Shown here: positions 53,875 through 62,979 of the stretch, one piece after another
Layout of the letters: every line of letters starts with the position of its first letter
How positions within the stretch are numbered: position 1 is the first letter of the stretch
NCBI RefSeq assembly: GCF_003095395.1
Contig: NZ_QEIJ01000001.1
Coordinates: 62,001-126,000 of the forward strand
DNA from: Microbacterium sp. Gd 4-13
GTDB taxonomy: Bacteria; Actinomycetota; Actinomycetes; Actinomycetales; Microbacteriaceae
DNA: 64,000 nucleotides
Direction: 5' to 3'
Program-made: the position numbers and the translations under genes
The notes under the pieces: generated by a model
Seen by the model: only the letters and a program-made list of their open reading frames with translations
Told to the model about the DNA's origin: nothing
The model's database searches: none

Positions 53875-53950
53875 GAACTCAGGCTGATCGCACCGCGCGA
53901 GCGGAAAGATGCACGTGCCGGCGGGGCAGCGCAGCATCCATCCTGAGTTC
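53875..53950. repeat. AACTCAGG inverted-repeat element next to the biotin carboxylase gene
   Basis: A 76-bp element from GAACTCAGG (53875-53883) to CCTGAGTTC (53942-53950), with a perfect 9-bp terminal inverted repeat. It ends 44 bp past the stop codon of the convergent biotin carboxylase gene. Confidence 0.85.
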
Positions 53951-53994
53951 GGGCTCGGCGACGAGGGGGAAGCGGGTAGCGCGGGGAGGCCGGG

Positions 53995-55755
53995 CTACGC
54001 GATCGTGAGCAGCGCGTGGCCTGCCGAGACGGTGGCGCCGGGGGTGGCGTCGATCGAGCCGATGACGCCGTCCTTGTGGGCCTGGATCGGCTGCTCCATC
54101 TTCATCGCCTCGAGCACGACGACGAGGTCGCCCTTGACGACCTGCTGCCCCTCCTCGACGGCGATCTTCACGATCGTGGCTTGCATGGGCGATTTGACCG
54201 TGTCGCCGGTCGCGCCCGAGACACCGGATGCTGCGTGCGCGCGCCGCGAGGGAGGAGTCGCCACCGGGCGGCCGGCCGGAGCCGCGGCCACGCGGTCGGG
54301 AAGGCTCACCTCGAGGCGCTTGCCGCCGACCTCGACGACGACCGTGTGCCGCGCAGCGGCGACGGCGGGAGCGTCGAGCTCGCCGTCCCACGCCGGGATG
54401 TCGTTGACGAACTCGGTCTCGATCCAGCGGGTGTAGACGCCGAACCGGCCGTCCTCGGCCGTGAACGCGGGTTCGCGCACGACCTTGCGGTGGAAGGGGA
54501 GCACCGTCGGCAGACCCGCGACCTCGAACTCGTCGAGCGCGCGACGTGCCCGCTCGAGGGCCTCGTCGCGGTCGCGGCCGGTGACGATGATCTTGCCGAG
54601 GAGCGAGTCGAATGCTCCGCTGACGCTGCCACCGGCGGTGACGCCGGAGTCGAGGCGGATGCCGGGGCCGCCGAAGGTCTTGAAGACGTGGATGGGACCC
54701 GGCTGGGGGAGGAAGCCTCGGCCCGGGTCTTCGCCGTTGATGCGGAACTCGATCGAGTGGCCGGTCGGCACAGGGTCGTCGTAGTCGAGCTCCCCGCCCT
54801 CGGCGAGACGGAACTGCTCGCGCACGAGGTCGATGCCCGTGATCTCCTCGGAGACCGGGTGCTCGACCTGCAGGCGCGTGTTGACCTCGAGGAACGAGAT
54901 CGTGCCGTCGGCGCCGATGAGGAACTCGCACGTTCCCGCCCCGACGTATCCGACCTCCCGGAGGATCGCCTTCGACGCGGTGTAGAGGATGTCGTTCTGT
55001 TCGGGGGTGAGGAAGGGCGCGGGCGCCTCCTCGACGAGCTTCTGGTGACGGCGCTGCAGCGAGCAGTCGCGCGTGGAGACGACGACGACGTTGCCCGCGG
55101 CATCCGCCAGGCACTGCGTCTCGACGTGGCGCGGCTTGTCGAGGTACTTCTCGACGAAGCACTCGCCGCGCCCGAAGGCGCTGATCGCCTCGCGGGTGGC
55201 CGAGTCGAACATCTCGGGGATCTCTTCGGCGGTGCGCGCCACCTTCAGGCCGCGCCCGCCGCCGCCGTACGCCGCCTTGATGGCGATCGGGAGCCCGTGC
55301 ACGTCGGCGAAGGCGACGACCTCGGAGGCATCGGCCACGGGACCGGGCGTGCCCGGAGCCAGGGGCGCGCCGACCTTCTCGGCGACGTGGCGCGCGGTGA
55401 CCTTGTCGCCAAGGGCTTCAATGGCGTCGGGTGAGGGGCCGATCCACACGAGGCCCGCGCCGATGACGGCTCGGGCGAAGTCGGCGTTCTCGGCGAGGAA
55501 GCCGTAGCCGGGGTGGACGGCGTCGGCACCGGAGCGTCGGGCGATCGAGAGGATCTTCTCGATCGAGAGGTAGGTCTCGGCGCTGGTCGCGCCCTCGAGG
55601 GCATAGGCCTCGTCGGCGAGACGCGCGTGGAGGGCGTCGCGGTCTTGGTCGGCGTAGACGGCGACGGACGCTTTGCCCGAGTCGCGCGCCGCGCGGATGA
55701 CACGAACGGCGATCTCGCCGCGGTTCGCGATGAGCACCTTGGCGATCTTCGGCAT
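53995..55755 (-). CDS. accA3: Acyl-CoA carboxylase alpha chain (biotin carboxylase plus biotin carrier)
   Basis: A 586-residue chain that carboxylates its own biotin with bicarbonate and ATP, supplying malonyl-CoA or methylmalonyl-CoA synthesis. The biotin carboxylase part has [32 protein letters not shown], the glycine-rich loop [14 protein letters not shown] and [22 protein letters not shown]-terminal biotinyl domain carries [11 protein letters not shown] with the biotinylated Lys near residue 552. The carboxyltransferase (61238-62827) and epsilon (61008-61241) chains are about 7 kb away. TAGGCT lies 7 nt before the ATG. Confidence 0.94.
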   Translation of the reverse strand: MPKIAKVLIANRGEIAVRVIRAARDSGKASVAVYADQDRDALHARLADEAYALEGATSAETYLSIEKILSIARRSGADAVHPGYGFLAENADFARAVIGAGLVWIGPSPDAIEALGDKVTARHVAEKVGAPLAPGTPGPVADASEVVAFADVHGLPIAIKAAYGGGGRGLKVARTAEEIPEMFDSATREAISAFGRGECFVEKYLDKPRHVETQCLADAAGNVVVVSTRDCSLQRRHQKLVEEAPAPFLTPEQNDILYTASKAILREVGYVGAGTCEFLIGADGTISFLEVNTRLQVEHPVSEEITGIDLVREQFRLAEGGELDYDDPVPTGHSIEFRINGEDPGRGFLPQPGPIHVFKTFGGPGIRLDSGVTAGGSVSGAFDSLLGKIIVTGRDRDEALERARRALDEFEVAGLPTVLPFHRKVVREPAFTAEDGRFGVYTRWIETEFVNDIPAWDGELDAPAVAAARHTVVVEVGGKRLEVSLPDRVAAAPAGRPVATPPSRRAHAASGVSGATGDTVKSPMQATIVKIAVEEGQQVVKGDLVVVLEAMKMEQPIQAHKDGVIGSIDATPGATVSAGHALLTIA

Positions 55756-55762
55756 AAGAGTC

Positions 55763-55768
55763 AGCCTA
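55763..55768 (-). promoter_or_regulatory. Leaderless -10 (TAGGCT) of the biotin carboxylase gene
   Basis: TAGGCT on the minus strand, a 7-nt spacer, ATG at 55755. Confidence 0.5.
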
Positions 55769-55835
55769 TCGACGGTCGGGGGTACGCCTTTAGCGCCACT
55801 CCACAAGAAAATGCGTGAAACGTGTCGGGTGTCTC

Positions 55836-56471
55836 TCACCGATTCCAGAGAGAAGTCCATTCCACGTCGAGTCGGCGCACGAGCACGCGCAGTGTCGACA
55901 GCGACATCCCGACCACGGTGGAGGGGTCGCCGTCGATCCGATCGATGAACGCACCGCCCAGGCTGTCGACGGTGAAGGCCCCGGCGACGTGCAGCGGTTC
56001 GCCGGTCGCGACGTAGGCGGCCACCTCGTCGTCGGTGATGTCGGCGGAGAAGGTCACGGATGCTTCGGCCACCGCGAAGGCCTCCCGCGGCTCTTCGCCG
56101 GGCACGACGCGGAGGACGCTGTGGCCCGAGTGCAGCACACCGGTGGCCCCCCGCATCCGATTCCACCGGGCGATCGCGTTATCGGCGGTGTAGGGCTTCC
56201 CGAGGATCTCGTCGCCGAGCGCGAACATCGAGTCGCCGCCGATCACGATGCCGTCGAACGCGGGGTCAATTCTCTCGGCCACATCCGCGGCCTTGCGGCG
56301 TGCGAGCAGCAGAACGTGCTCGGGTGCGGGCAGGCGTCGTCCCTCGGCCGCCTCTACCTGGGCGACGGCCACCTCCTCATCGACCTCCGGAGCCATGGTC
56401 TCGGGTTCGATCCCCGACTGACGCAGGAGCATCAGTCGGGCCGGGGAGGTGGAGGCGAGGCAGACGCGCAT
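55836..56471 (-). CDS. maf: Maf-family nucleoside triphosphate pyrophosphatase
   Basis: A 211-residue Maf protein that hydrolyses non-canonical or modified nucleoside triphosphates to monophosphates. The N-terminal signature is [42 protein letters not shown] carries the catalytic Asp and metal-site residues, and [38 protein letters not shown] is the conserved tail. TACCGT ends 6 nt before the ATG. Frequently found beside acyl-CoA carboxylase genes in actinobacteria, as here. Confidence 0.93.
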   Translation of the reverse strand: MRVCLASTSPARLMLLRQSGIEPETMAPEVDEEVAVAQVEAAEGRRLPAPEHVLLLARRKAADVAERIDPAFDGIVIGGDSMFALGDEILGKPYTADNAIARWNRMRGATGVLHSGHSVLRVVPGEEPREAFAVAEASVTFSADITDDEVAAYVATGEPLHVAGAFTVDSLGGAFIDRIDGDPSTVVGMSLSTLRVLVRRLDVEWTSLWNR

Positions 56472-56477
56472 GCCTCG

Positions 56478-56483
56478 ACGGTA
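56478..56483 (-). promoter_or_regulatory. Leaderless -10 (TACCGT) of maf
   Basis: TACCGT on the minus strand, a 6-nt spacer CGAGGC, ATG at 56471. Confidence 0.55.
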
Positions 56484-56545
56484 CCGGGCCGATTCTGCAT
56501 CGCGTCGCGGTCGCCGCGGCGGTCGCGACGTGAAAAGCTCGGGGG

Positions 56546-57820
56546 ATGCAATCAGGAGATCTCGTCGACCTCGACGTCACGGGGGTCGCTCACGGCGGCG
56601 TGTTCGTGGCCAGACACGAAGGCCGGGTCGTGTTCGTCCCCGACGCCATCCCCGGCGAGCGGGTGCGTGCGCGGCTCACCGATACGTCGAAGTCGTCGTT
56701 CTGGCGGGCCGAGGCCCTCGAGATCCTGGATGCGTCGCCTGACCGTCGCCCGCACATCTGGGGCGCGGCCGACATCTCCGTCGCCCCGGAGCGCCGAGCC
56801 GGTGGCGCCGACTTCGGTCACGTCGCCCTCGCCCGTCAGAGGCAGCTGAAGCTCGACGTCTTCGCCGACGCTCTGCAGCGCATCGGGCGGTTCACCGACT
56901 TCCCCGTGACGATGGAGGAGCCCTCGGCCGGCACACTCCCGGCCGAGACCGCCGACGGCACCGGGTGGCGCACCCGCGTCAGCCTCCACGTCGACGACGA
57001 GGGCCGTGTCGGCCCCTACGCTCCGCGCAGCAACACCGTCGTCGAGGTCGATGACCTCCCTCTCGCGACCGCGGCCGTCGAACGTGCCGCCCTGGGCCTG
57101 CGCTCCGGAGCCCCCGGGCGCATCGACCTGGTGCAACCCGCGGACGGACGCGTCCGCGTGCTCGCCCGACCCGACTCCGAGCGCCGAGCGTCGGGCATGC
57201 CGGAGGTCGTCGTCGAGCGCGTCGGAGACCGCGAGTTCCGTGTCGACGACCGGGGGTTCTGGCAGGTGCACCGCCTGGCCGCGCACACCCTCACCCGCAT
57301 GGTGACCGAAGAGCTCGGCCGGATCGATCCCGACGCCTGGCACCTCGACCTCTACGGCGGGGTCGGACTCTTCGCCGCGACGCTCGGCGACCTGGGCGGC
57401 CCGGCGACGCGCGTGACATCGGTCGAGTCCGACGCACGCGCCACCGAGCACGCCGGTGAGAACCTCGCAGAGTGGGTGGGAGCCCGGGCCGAGACCGCGC
57501 GCGTCGACCGTTTCGTCTCGAAGCTCTCGGCCGAAGCATCCCCCCGCGAGCGTGACCGGCTCTCGCAGGGCGTGGTGCTCCTCGACCCGCCGCGCGCCGG
57601 CGCCGGTCGCGAGGTCGTGCGAGGAATCGCCGCGCTGTCGCCCGCGGTCGTCGCCTACGTCGCGTGCGACCCGGTGGCCCTCGCCCGCGACCTCCGCACG
57701 TTCGCCGACCTCGGCTACTCGGCGCGTCGCGGTGTGCGTGCCGTCGATCTGTTCCCGAACTCGCACCACGTCGAGGCGCTCGCTGTGCTGGAACGCGACA
57801 CGGATACGATGTCGACATGA
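56546..57820 (+). CDS. TRAM-domain class I RNA (uracil-C5) methyltransferase, TrmA/RlmD family
   Basis: A 424-residue SAM-dependent methyltransferase. Residues 1-60 form the TRAM RNA-binding domain (GVAHGGVFVARHEGRVVFVPDAIPGE). The catalytic half has the SAM motif HLDLYGGVGLFAATL, the LLDPPRAGAGREVV motif and the catalytic Cys in VAYVACDPVALARDL. The N-terminal iron-sulfur cysteines of RlmD are not evident (no C-x5-C-x2-C), as in many actinobacterial members. Whether the target is tRNA U54 or rRNA is not resolved. It overlaps the response-regulator gene as ATGA. Confidence 0.9.
   Translation: MQSGDLVDLDVTGVAHGGVFVARHEGRVVFVPDAIPGERVRARLTDTSKSSFWRAEALEILDASPDRRPHIWGAADISVAPERRAGGADFGHVALARQRQLKLDVFADALQRIGRFTDFPVTMEEPSAGTLPAETADGTGWRTRVSLHVDDEGRVGPYAPRSNTVVEVDDLPLATAAVERAALGLRSGAPGRIDLVQPADGRVRVLARPDSERRASGMPEVVVERVGDREFRVDDRGFWQVHRLAAHTLTRMVTEELGRIDPDAWHLDLYGGVGLFAATLGDLGGPATRVTSVESDARATEHAGENLAEWVGARAETARVDRFVSKLSAEASPRERDRLSQGVVLLDPPRAGAGREVVRGIAALSPAVVAYVACDPVALARDLRTFADLGYSARRGVRAVDLFPNSHHVEALAVLERDTDTMST
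57805..57810 (+). promoter_or_regulatory. Leaderless -10 (TACGAT) of the response-regulator gene
   Basis: TACGAT, a 6-nt spacer GTCGAC, ATG at 57817. It lies within the last codons of the methyltransferase gene, so the two-component genes may be transcribed separately. Confidence 0.5.
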
Positions 57821-58479
57821 CGCGAGTCGCGCTGATTGACGATCACGAGTCGGTGCGACTCGGACTCGAGGCCGCCTGCGCCGGCGAGGAATCGACCGCG
57901 GTCGTCTTCTCGGGAAGCAACGTGACCGAGTACCTGCAGTGGCGTCTGGCGGCCGATGAATCGCCCGCCGATGTCGTCGTGCTCGACCTCACGCTCGGCG
58001 ACGGCACGACGGTCGCCGAGAACGTGCAGCGTCTCGTCGGCGACGGATCGAGTGTGCTGATCCACAGCGTCGCCGACCGCCCCGCCGCCGTGCGCGAGGC
58101 GTTGTCGTCGGGCGCCGCCGGAATCGTGAGCAAGGCGTCACCGATCCACGAAGTGATCGGTGCGATCCTCACGGTCGCCCGTGGCGAGCTGCTCAACAAC
58201 GTCGAGTGGGCGAGCGCCGTCGAGGGCGACCGCGAGTTCGCCGACGCGCAGCTGTCCGTGCGCGAGCGCGAGGTGTTGCGGCTCTACGCGGCCGGGCTTC
58301 CGCTCAAGGTCGTCGCCGATCGGCTGGGTGTGGCGTATTCGACGGCCAAGGAGAACATCACTCGGGTCAGGGTCAAGTACGTCGAGGTCGGCAGGCCCGC
58401 CCCGACGAAGATCGACCTGCGATTGCGGGCCATGGAGGACGGCATCATCGGGCCGTCCGACGGAGAGCGCCATGGCTGA
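57817..58479 (+). CDS. NarL/LuxR-family response regulator
   Basis: A 220-residue response regulator. The receiver domain (about residues 1-118) has the acidic pocket IDDHES, phospho-acceptor Asp in DVVVLDLTLGDG, and GAAGIVSKAS with the conserved Lys. The C-terminal LuxR-type HTH (about 150-215) reads LSVREREVLRLYAAGLPLKVVADRLGV. Its partner is the kinase that starts 8 bp before its stop. The stimulus and targets are unknown. Confidence 0.92.
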   Translation: MTRVALIDDHESVRLGLEAACAGEESTAVVFSGSNVTEYLQWRLAADESPADVVVLDLTLGDGTTVAENVQRLVGDGSSVLIHSVADRPAAVREALSSGAAGIVSKASPIHEVIGAILTVARGELLNNVEWASAVEGDREFADAQLSVREREVLRLYAAGLPLKVVADRLGVAYSTAKENITRVRVKYVEVGRPAPTKIDLRLRAMEDGIIGPSDGERHG

Positions 58480-59725
58480 AGCGGGCAGGTCGGTGCTCGA
58501 CGAGGCGTGGGGGCGCGTCCCCCACACTCGTGAGACCGCGGAAGGATACGGATCCTTCACCCGCACCCGCATCGAGCGCGTCAGCGAGCTGCTGATCGGC
58601 TCGGGCAGTTTCGTCTTCGCGCTGCAGGCGTTCGTCGCGGCCCTGGGTCCGGGCGACGAGCGCGAGGGCTGGCACACGCCGCTGGTCGCGGCCGTCTTCC
58701 TTCCCCTTGCCGCGATGATCGTGGCGTGTGTGGTGGGCCGATTCGCGCGGGTCTTCGCGGGGGTCTTCGTCGTCGTCTACATCGCGGTGCTCGCGCTCTG
58801 GCCGATCGCGACGGTGGGGTCGCAGCCGTCGCCGACCGAGGAGCCCTGGACCTTCTATCTGCTGACGGTGGCCACCGCCGCCACCGTCGTCGCGTCCCCG
58901 CTCTCCCTGCAGATCGCCGTGACCATCGCGGCGCCGCTGCTTTTCGGACTCACCCGCCTCATCCAGGGCGGCTTCGATGACGCCTTCTTCGTGCCCGTGG
59001 GGCTCGACGTGTCGTTCGCGATCATCCTCGGCAGTGTTCTGGTGGTGCTGGGGTGGACGTATCGCTCGGTCGCGGCGAACGTCGACGAGACCCGGGCGCG
59101 CGCCGTCGCGAGCTACGCGGCGGCGGCGGCCGCGGCGGCCACCGAGCGCGAGCGCGTCGCTGTCGCAGCCCTCATGCACGACAGCGTGCTCGGGGCGCTC
59201 CTCGCCGCTGAACGCGCCGGCACGCCGCGCGAGCGCACGCTCGCCGTCAGCATGGCCCGGGAGGCCCTGACCCGCCTCGCCAACGCGGAGAAGAACGCGT
59301 GGGAGGGCAGTGACGAGCCGGTGGATGCTGCGCACCTGGCCGACGAGATCGAGGCGGCCGCGCGCGAGATGGGCGTCGAGACCGCCGTCGTGCGGCGACT
59401 CGACGATGAGACGCCGCGTGTGCCGGGGCGCGTCGCGCGCGCGCTGGTGCTCGCCGCGATGCAGGCCGTCGCGAACGCCGTGCAGCACGCCGACGCCGCG
59501 GGGCTCGGTGTGGAGTTGCGCGGGCGTGCGGAGCCCGGTGGCGTCACCGTGCGGGTGCGCGACGCGGGCGGCGGGTTCGACATCGACCGCATCCCCGACG
59601 ACCGCCTGGGCATCCGCGGGTCGATCCAGGCGCGTGTGACCGCGGTCGGAGGTCGCACCGAGATCGAATCGGGGACGAACGGCACGACGGTCACCCTCCA
59701 CTGGGAGAGCGGTGATCGCTGGTGA
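58472..59725 (+). CDS. Sensor histidine kinase (HisKA_3-like) partner of the response regulator
   Basis: A 417-residue membrane kinase with about five to six hydrophobic segments (residues about 38-205), then an alanine-rich coiled coil and a degenerate dimerisation box with the likely phospho-His in ALMHDSVLGALLAAE. The ATPase part shows the N-box AVANAVQHADAAGL, the G1 box VRDAGGGFDIDRI, and LGIRGSIQARV. HATPase_c is complete, so phosphorylation is plausible though the H-box is not the standard DLHD. It overlaps the regulator by 8 bp and the next gene as GTGA. Confidence 0.88.
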   Translation: MAEAGRSVLDEAWGRVPHTRETAEGYGSFTRTRIERVSELLIGSGSFVFALQAFVAALGPGDEREGWHTPLVAAVFLPLAAMIVACVVGRFARVFAGVFVVVYIAVLALWPIATVGSQPSPTEEPWTFYLLTVATAATVVASPLSLQIAVTIAAPLLFGLTRLIQGGFDDAFFVPVGLDVSFAIILGSVLVVLGWTYRSVAANVDETRARAVASYAAAAAAAATERERVAVAALMHDSVLGALLAAERAGTPRERTLAVSMAREALTRLANAEKNAWEGSDEPVDAAHLADEIEAAAREMGVETAVVRRLDDETPRVPGRVARALVLAAMQAVANAVQHADAAGLGVELRGRAEPGGVTVRVRDAGGGFDIDRIPDDRLGIRGSIQARVTAVGGRTEIESGTNGTTVTLHWESGDRW

Positions 59726-60744
59726 CCGTCCGCGGAATCGTCTCCGTCATCGGAGTGGCTTTCACGGCCTACCTGGCCGCTCGCGGGCTGCTGTTCACCG
59801 GAGCCGTCGACACGCCCTGGTTGACCTACCTCGCGCTGACGTTCTATCTCGTCGTCACCTGGACCGTGATCTTCTGGGGGTACCGGCCGGGCGCGGCGTC
59901 GACCGGCGCCGTCCCGCGCGCCACCCTGCCGCTGTGGCTCGCCCTGCTCTCCCTGGTCGCGGCGATCGTCGTCCCCAACGCGATCCTCTCGGCCGTGCCG
60001 GTCGAATCGCGCAGTCTCCCGTTCGCGACCTCGTTCATCGGGGGCATCGGTGCGCTGATGACGGTCGTCATGGTGCGCCGTCGTCCGGTGACCGCGTGGA
60101 TCGGCGTGGGGCTCATGTCGGTGTCGGCCATCCTGTGGCTCGGCCCGCTCGCCGCGCTGAGCCTCGGCCTGCCGGGCTCGATCGTGTGGGTCGCCGCCGC
60201 TCAGCTGCTCATGTACGCCCTCGATCGGGCCGCCCGCGACACCGAGCAGCTGGCGAGCCTGCAACAGGCGGCGTCCGCGTGGCAGGCCTCACAGGTGGGG
60301 CGCCAGCGCGAGCGCCGGGTGCAGGTGCAGCGTGCCCTCCAGGCCGCCGGCCCCGTGCTGGGCCGCACGATCGAGACCGGGGGCAACCTTCGGCCGGACG
60401 AGCGGGTCGACGCCCGTCTGGCGGAGGGCCGCCTGCGCGACGAACTGCGGGGCCGCCGTCTTCTCGACGACGCCGTGCGGGCCGAGCTGGAGGCCGTGCG
60501 TCGTCGGGGCTCCGCGGTGACCATGTTCGACGAGGGCGGTCTCGAAGACCTCGACGACGCCGCGTTGGCGATCGTCCGCGCCGAGCTCGCCGAGACGCTG
60601 CGTGACGCCGCATCCACCCGTCTGATCATCCGCACTTCGCCGCACGCGCAGATCGCCATCACCGTCGTCGGGCGGTCGGGCGACGGGGAGAGCCTGTCCG
60701 ACGAGGACAGCGTCGATCTCTGGCGCGAGATCCGCAGACCCTGA
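59722..60744 (+). CDS. Membrane protein of unknown function in the two-component operon
   Basis: A 340-residue protein with about six hydrophobic segments in its first half (residues about 5-25, 33-52, 70-92, 98-118, 124-150, 152-170) and a charged, coiled-coil-like second half with many Arg/Glu pairs. No HATPase or known enzymatic motif was seen in the cytoplasmic part. The GTG start at 59722 overlaps the kinase stop as GTGA, which suggests that it works with the kinase, for example as an accessory sensor. I do not recognise the family. It is followed by a strong terminator. Confidence 0.75.
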   Translation: MTVRGIVSVIGVAFTAYLAARGLLFTGAVDTPWLTYLALTFYLVVTWTVIFWGYRPGAASTGAVPRATLPLWLALLSLVAAIVVPNAILSAVPVESRSLPFATSFIGGIGALMTVVMVRRRPVTAWIGVGLMSVSAILWLGPLAALSLGLPGSIVWVAAAQLLMYALDRAARDTEQLASLQQAASAWQASQVGRQRERRVQVQRALQAAGPVLGRTIETGGNLRPDERVDARLAEGRLRDELRGRRLLDDAVRAELEAVRRRGSAVTMFDEGGLEDLDDAALAIVRAELAETLRDAASTRLIIRTSPHAQIAITVVGRSGDGESLSDEDSVDLWREIRRP

Positions 60745-60756
60745 CACACGAGGAGT

Positions 60757-60806
60757 CTTCTCCTCCACCGTCCTGGTAGGGGAGGGGTCCAGGACGGTGG
60801 AAGAGA
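60757..60806 (+). terminator. Terminator hairpin after the two-component trio
   Basis: CCACCGTCCTGG (60765-60776) pairs with CCAGGACGGTGG (60789-60800), and flanking TCTTCTC/GAGAAGA bases extend the stem. It lies about 15 bp after the last stop codon. Confidence 0.8.
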
Positions 60807-60816
60807 AGAAAGAGAA

Positions 60817-60849
60817 GGCGAGGGGCGGCGAAGCCGCCCGCCCCTCGCC
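60817..60849 (-). terminator. Second hairpin between the convergent operons
   Basis: GGCGAGGGGCGG (60817-60828) pairs with CCGCCCCTCGCC (60838-60849), a 12-bp stem. It may terminate the acyl-CoA carboxylase transcript on the minus strand. A third, weaker 6-bp stem ACGGTT/AACCGT follows at 60856-60874, and a GAACGC/GCGTTC inverted repeat at about 60914-60932. Confidence 0.65.
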
Positions 60850-61007
60850 GTGCGAACGGTTACCCGAAAACCGTCCGCGGGACCGATCCTGGCTCTAATG
60901 AGCAGGTCGGCCGAACGCGTAATGCGTTCCAGCTCATTCAGTATCTGCGACCCGAACGCCCGCGTCTGTAGGTATTTCGGGGGACAAATGCTTAGCCTGT
61001 CGCCGGT

Positions 61008-61241
61008 TCAGCCGCTGAAGCCGCCCCAACGGCGTTCGCGGTCGAGGGGACGACGCAGGCCCCGTGCCGACAGTTCCCACCGCGAACGGGCGGGGGGTGC
61101 GACAACGGGTTCCGCAGACTCCTCGAGGTAGGCGCCGCCGACGACCGCGATCAGGGCGGCGAGCTCTTCGTCGGTCGGGTTTCCGCGCCGCACCCGGATG
61201 TCGGGCGGCGTCGCATCGCCGGCCGCCGTGCTCTCACTCAC
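61008..61241 (-). CDS. accE: Acyl-CoA carboxylase epsilon subunit
   Basis: A 77-residue AccE-type protein that stabilises the alpha-beta complex in actinobacteria. The recognisable core is [27 protein letters not shown], matching the 'R-G-x-P-x-x-E-E-L-A-A-L' motif of the family; the rest is Pro/Ala/Arg-rich and ends with [15 protein letters not shown]...WGGFS. The GTG at 61241 overlaps the beta-chain stop as GTGA. It is often missed because of its size. Confidence 0.85.
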   Translation of the reverse strand: MSESTAAGDATPPDIRVRRGNPTDEELAALIAVVGGAYLEESAEPVVAPPARSRWELSARGLRRPLDRERRWGGFSG

Positions 61242-62827
61242 AGGGGGATGTTCCCGTGCTTCTTGGCAGGCTGGGTCGCACGCTTGTTGCGGAGGGCACG
61301 CAGAGCCTTCGCGATCGACACGCGCGTCTGGGCGGGTTCGATGATGCCGTCGAGCTCGCCGCGCTCGGCGGCGAGGAACGGCGAGGCCACGTTGTAGGTG
61401 TACTCGCTCGCGAGACGCGCCCGCACGGCGGCGACGTCTTCGCCGGCCTCCTCGGCGCGCTTGATCTCGCCGCGGTAGAGGATGTTGACAGCACCCTGCC
61501 CGCCCATGACGGCGATCTCGGCGGTCGGCCACGCGAGGTTGATGTCGGCGCCCAGCTGCTTCGAGCCCATGACGATGTACGCGCCGCCATACGCCTTGCG
61601 GAGGATGACGGTCACCAGGGGCACGGTCGCCTCGGCGTACGCGTAGAGCAGCTTCGCGCCGCGGCGGATGACGCCGGTCCACTCCTGGTCGGTGCCGGGC
61701 AGGTAGCCGGGCACGTCGACGAGGGTGACGATCGGCACTGAGAACGCGTCGCAGAACCGCACGAAGCGGCTGGCCTTCTCGCCTGCCTCGATGTTGAGTG
61801 TGCCGGCCATCTGCGACGGCTGGTTCGCGATGATGCCGACCGTCCGCCCCTCGACGCGACCGAACCCGATGACGATGTTGGGGGCGAAGAGCGGCTGCAC
61901 CTCGAGGAACTCGCCGTCGTCCATCAGGTGACCGATCACGGTGTTGATGTCGTAGGGCTGGTTGGGGGAGTCGGGGATGACGGTGTTGAGCGACCGGTCA
62001 GCATCCGTCGTCTCGAACTCGAAACCGGAGTCGAACACGGGGATCTCGGCCATGTTGTTGTCGGGGAGGAACCCGAGCAGGGTGCGCGCGTAGTCGATCG
62101 CGTCGTCTTCGTCTTCGGCGAGGTAGTGCGCGACGCCCGAACGGGTGTTGTGCGTGTAGGCGCCGCCGAGCTCTTCCATGCCGACGTCCTCGCCGGTGAC
62201 GGTCTTGATGACGTCGGGACCGGTGACGAACATCTGGCTCGTCTTGTCGACCATGATCACGAAGTCGGTGAGGGCGGGGGAGTAGACCGCACCGCCGGCT
62301 GCCGGACCCATGATGAGCGAGATCTGGGGGATGACGCCGGAGGCCGCGGTGTTCAGGCGGAAGATCTCGCCGTACTTGCCGAGAGCGACGACGCCCTCCT
62401 GGATGCGGGCGCCGCCGGAGTCGAGGATGCCGATGATCGGGATGCCGCTGCGCAGCGCGAGTTCCATGACCTTGATGATCTTGTCGCCGGCCGCCTCGCC
62501 GAGGGAGCCGCCGAAGGTGGAGAAGTCCTGCGCGTAGACGGCGACGGTGCGGCCGTGGATCGTTCCCGTGCCGGTCACGACGGAGTCGCCGTACGGGCGC
62601 GACTTGTCCATGCCGAACGCCGTCGTGCGGTGGCGGACGTACTCGTCGAGCTCGACGAACGAGCCCGGATCGACGAGCAGGGCGATGCGCTCGCGGGCGG
62701 TGAACTTGCCCTTCGCGTGCTGCTTGGCTTGGGCCGCGGCCTCGGCGTCGACGACCGCCTCCTGGTACCTCGTGCGGAGGTCGGCGATCTTGCCGGCGGT
62801 GGTCGCGTGGTCGGGCTGCTCTGTCAC
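61238..62827 (-). CDS. accD: Acyl-CoA (propionyl/acetyl-CoA) carboxylase beta chain
   Basis: A 529-residue carboxyltransferase of the PccB/AccD5 group. Key features: two crotonase-like halves, [61 protein letters not shown] in the first, and [29 protein letters not shown] in the second. The length (about 530) fits the propionyl-CoA-type chain. The GTG at 62827 ([12 protein letters not shown]) is preferred because TAGTGT lies 7 nt upstream; a frame open to 62878 is also possible. Confidence 0.93.
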   Translation of the reverse strand: MTEQPDHATTAGKIADLRTRYQEAVVDAEAAAQAKQHAKGKFTARERIALLVDPGSFVELDEYVRHRTTAFGMDKSRPYGDSVVTGTGTIHGRTVAVYAQDFSTFGGSLGEAAGDKIIKVMELALRSGIPIIGILDSGGARIQEGVVALGKYGEIFRLNTAASGVIPQISLIMGPAAGGAVYSPALTDFVIMVDKTSQMFVTGPDVIKTVTGEDVGMEELGGAYTHNTRSGVAHYLAEDEDDAIDYARTLLGFLPDNNMAEIPVFDSGFEFETTDADRSLNTVIPDSPNQPYDINTVIGHLMDDGEFLEVQPLFAPNIVIGFGRVEGRTVGIIANQPSQMAGTLNIEAGEKASRFVRFCDAFSVPIVTLVDVPGYLPGTDQEWTGVIRRGAKLLYAYAEATVPLVTVILRKAYGGAYIVMGSKQLGADINLAWPTAEIAVMGGQGAVNILYRGEIKRAEEAGEDVAAVRARLASEYTYNVASPFLAAERGELDGIIEPAQTRVSIAKALRALRNKRATQPAKKHGNIPL

Positions 62828-62834
62828 GCGTTCC

Positions 62835-62840
62835 ACACTA
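62835..62840 (-). promoter_or_regulatory. Leaderless -10 (TAGTGT) of the accD-accE operon
   Basis: TAGTGT on the minus strand, a 7-nt spacer GGAACGC, GTG at 62827. Confidence 0.45.
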
Positions 62841-62911
62841 GCGGCGGGCTCCCTGTCGGCCTTGGAGGGTGCGCACAACGACTCGCCGAATCCCCTGTCG
62901 CCCAGCGCATG

Positions 62912-62979
62912 TCGGTGAGTTCGGCGCGATTCGGTGCGTATTGCTGTTCACGGTCACCGAAGAGCGCCGAACTGACCGA
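62912..62979. repeat. TTCGGCGC/ATTCGGTGCG inverted-repeat element beside the fourth DUF559-like gene
   Basis: A 68-bp element. TCGGTGAGTTCGGCGC (62912-62927) pairs with GCGCCGAACTGACCGA (62964-62979) with a single mismatch; inside it, GATTCGGTG and CACCGAAG form a second stem. It overlaps the present 3' end of the DUF559-like reading frame, which was extended by a frameshift. Confidence 0.82.

Noticed and set aside
53376..53994. Coding frames in the 53.4-54.0 kb block
   Set aside because: All are Arg/Ala/Pro low-complexity readings across repeats; no domain and no start signal.
60850..61131. A 93-residue plus-strand frame across the convergent gap
   Set aside because: It overlaps the hairpin cluster and accE in antisense, has no ribosome-binding site or leaderless promoter, and resembles no family.
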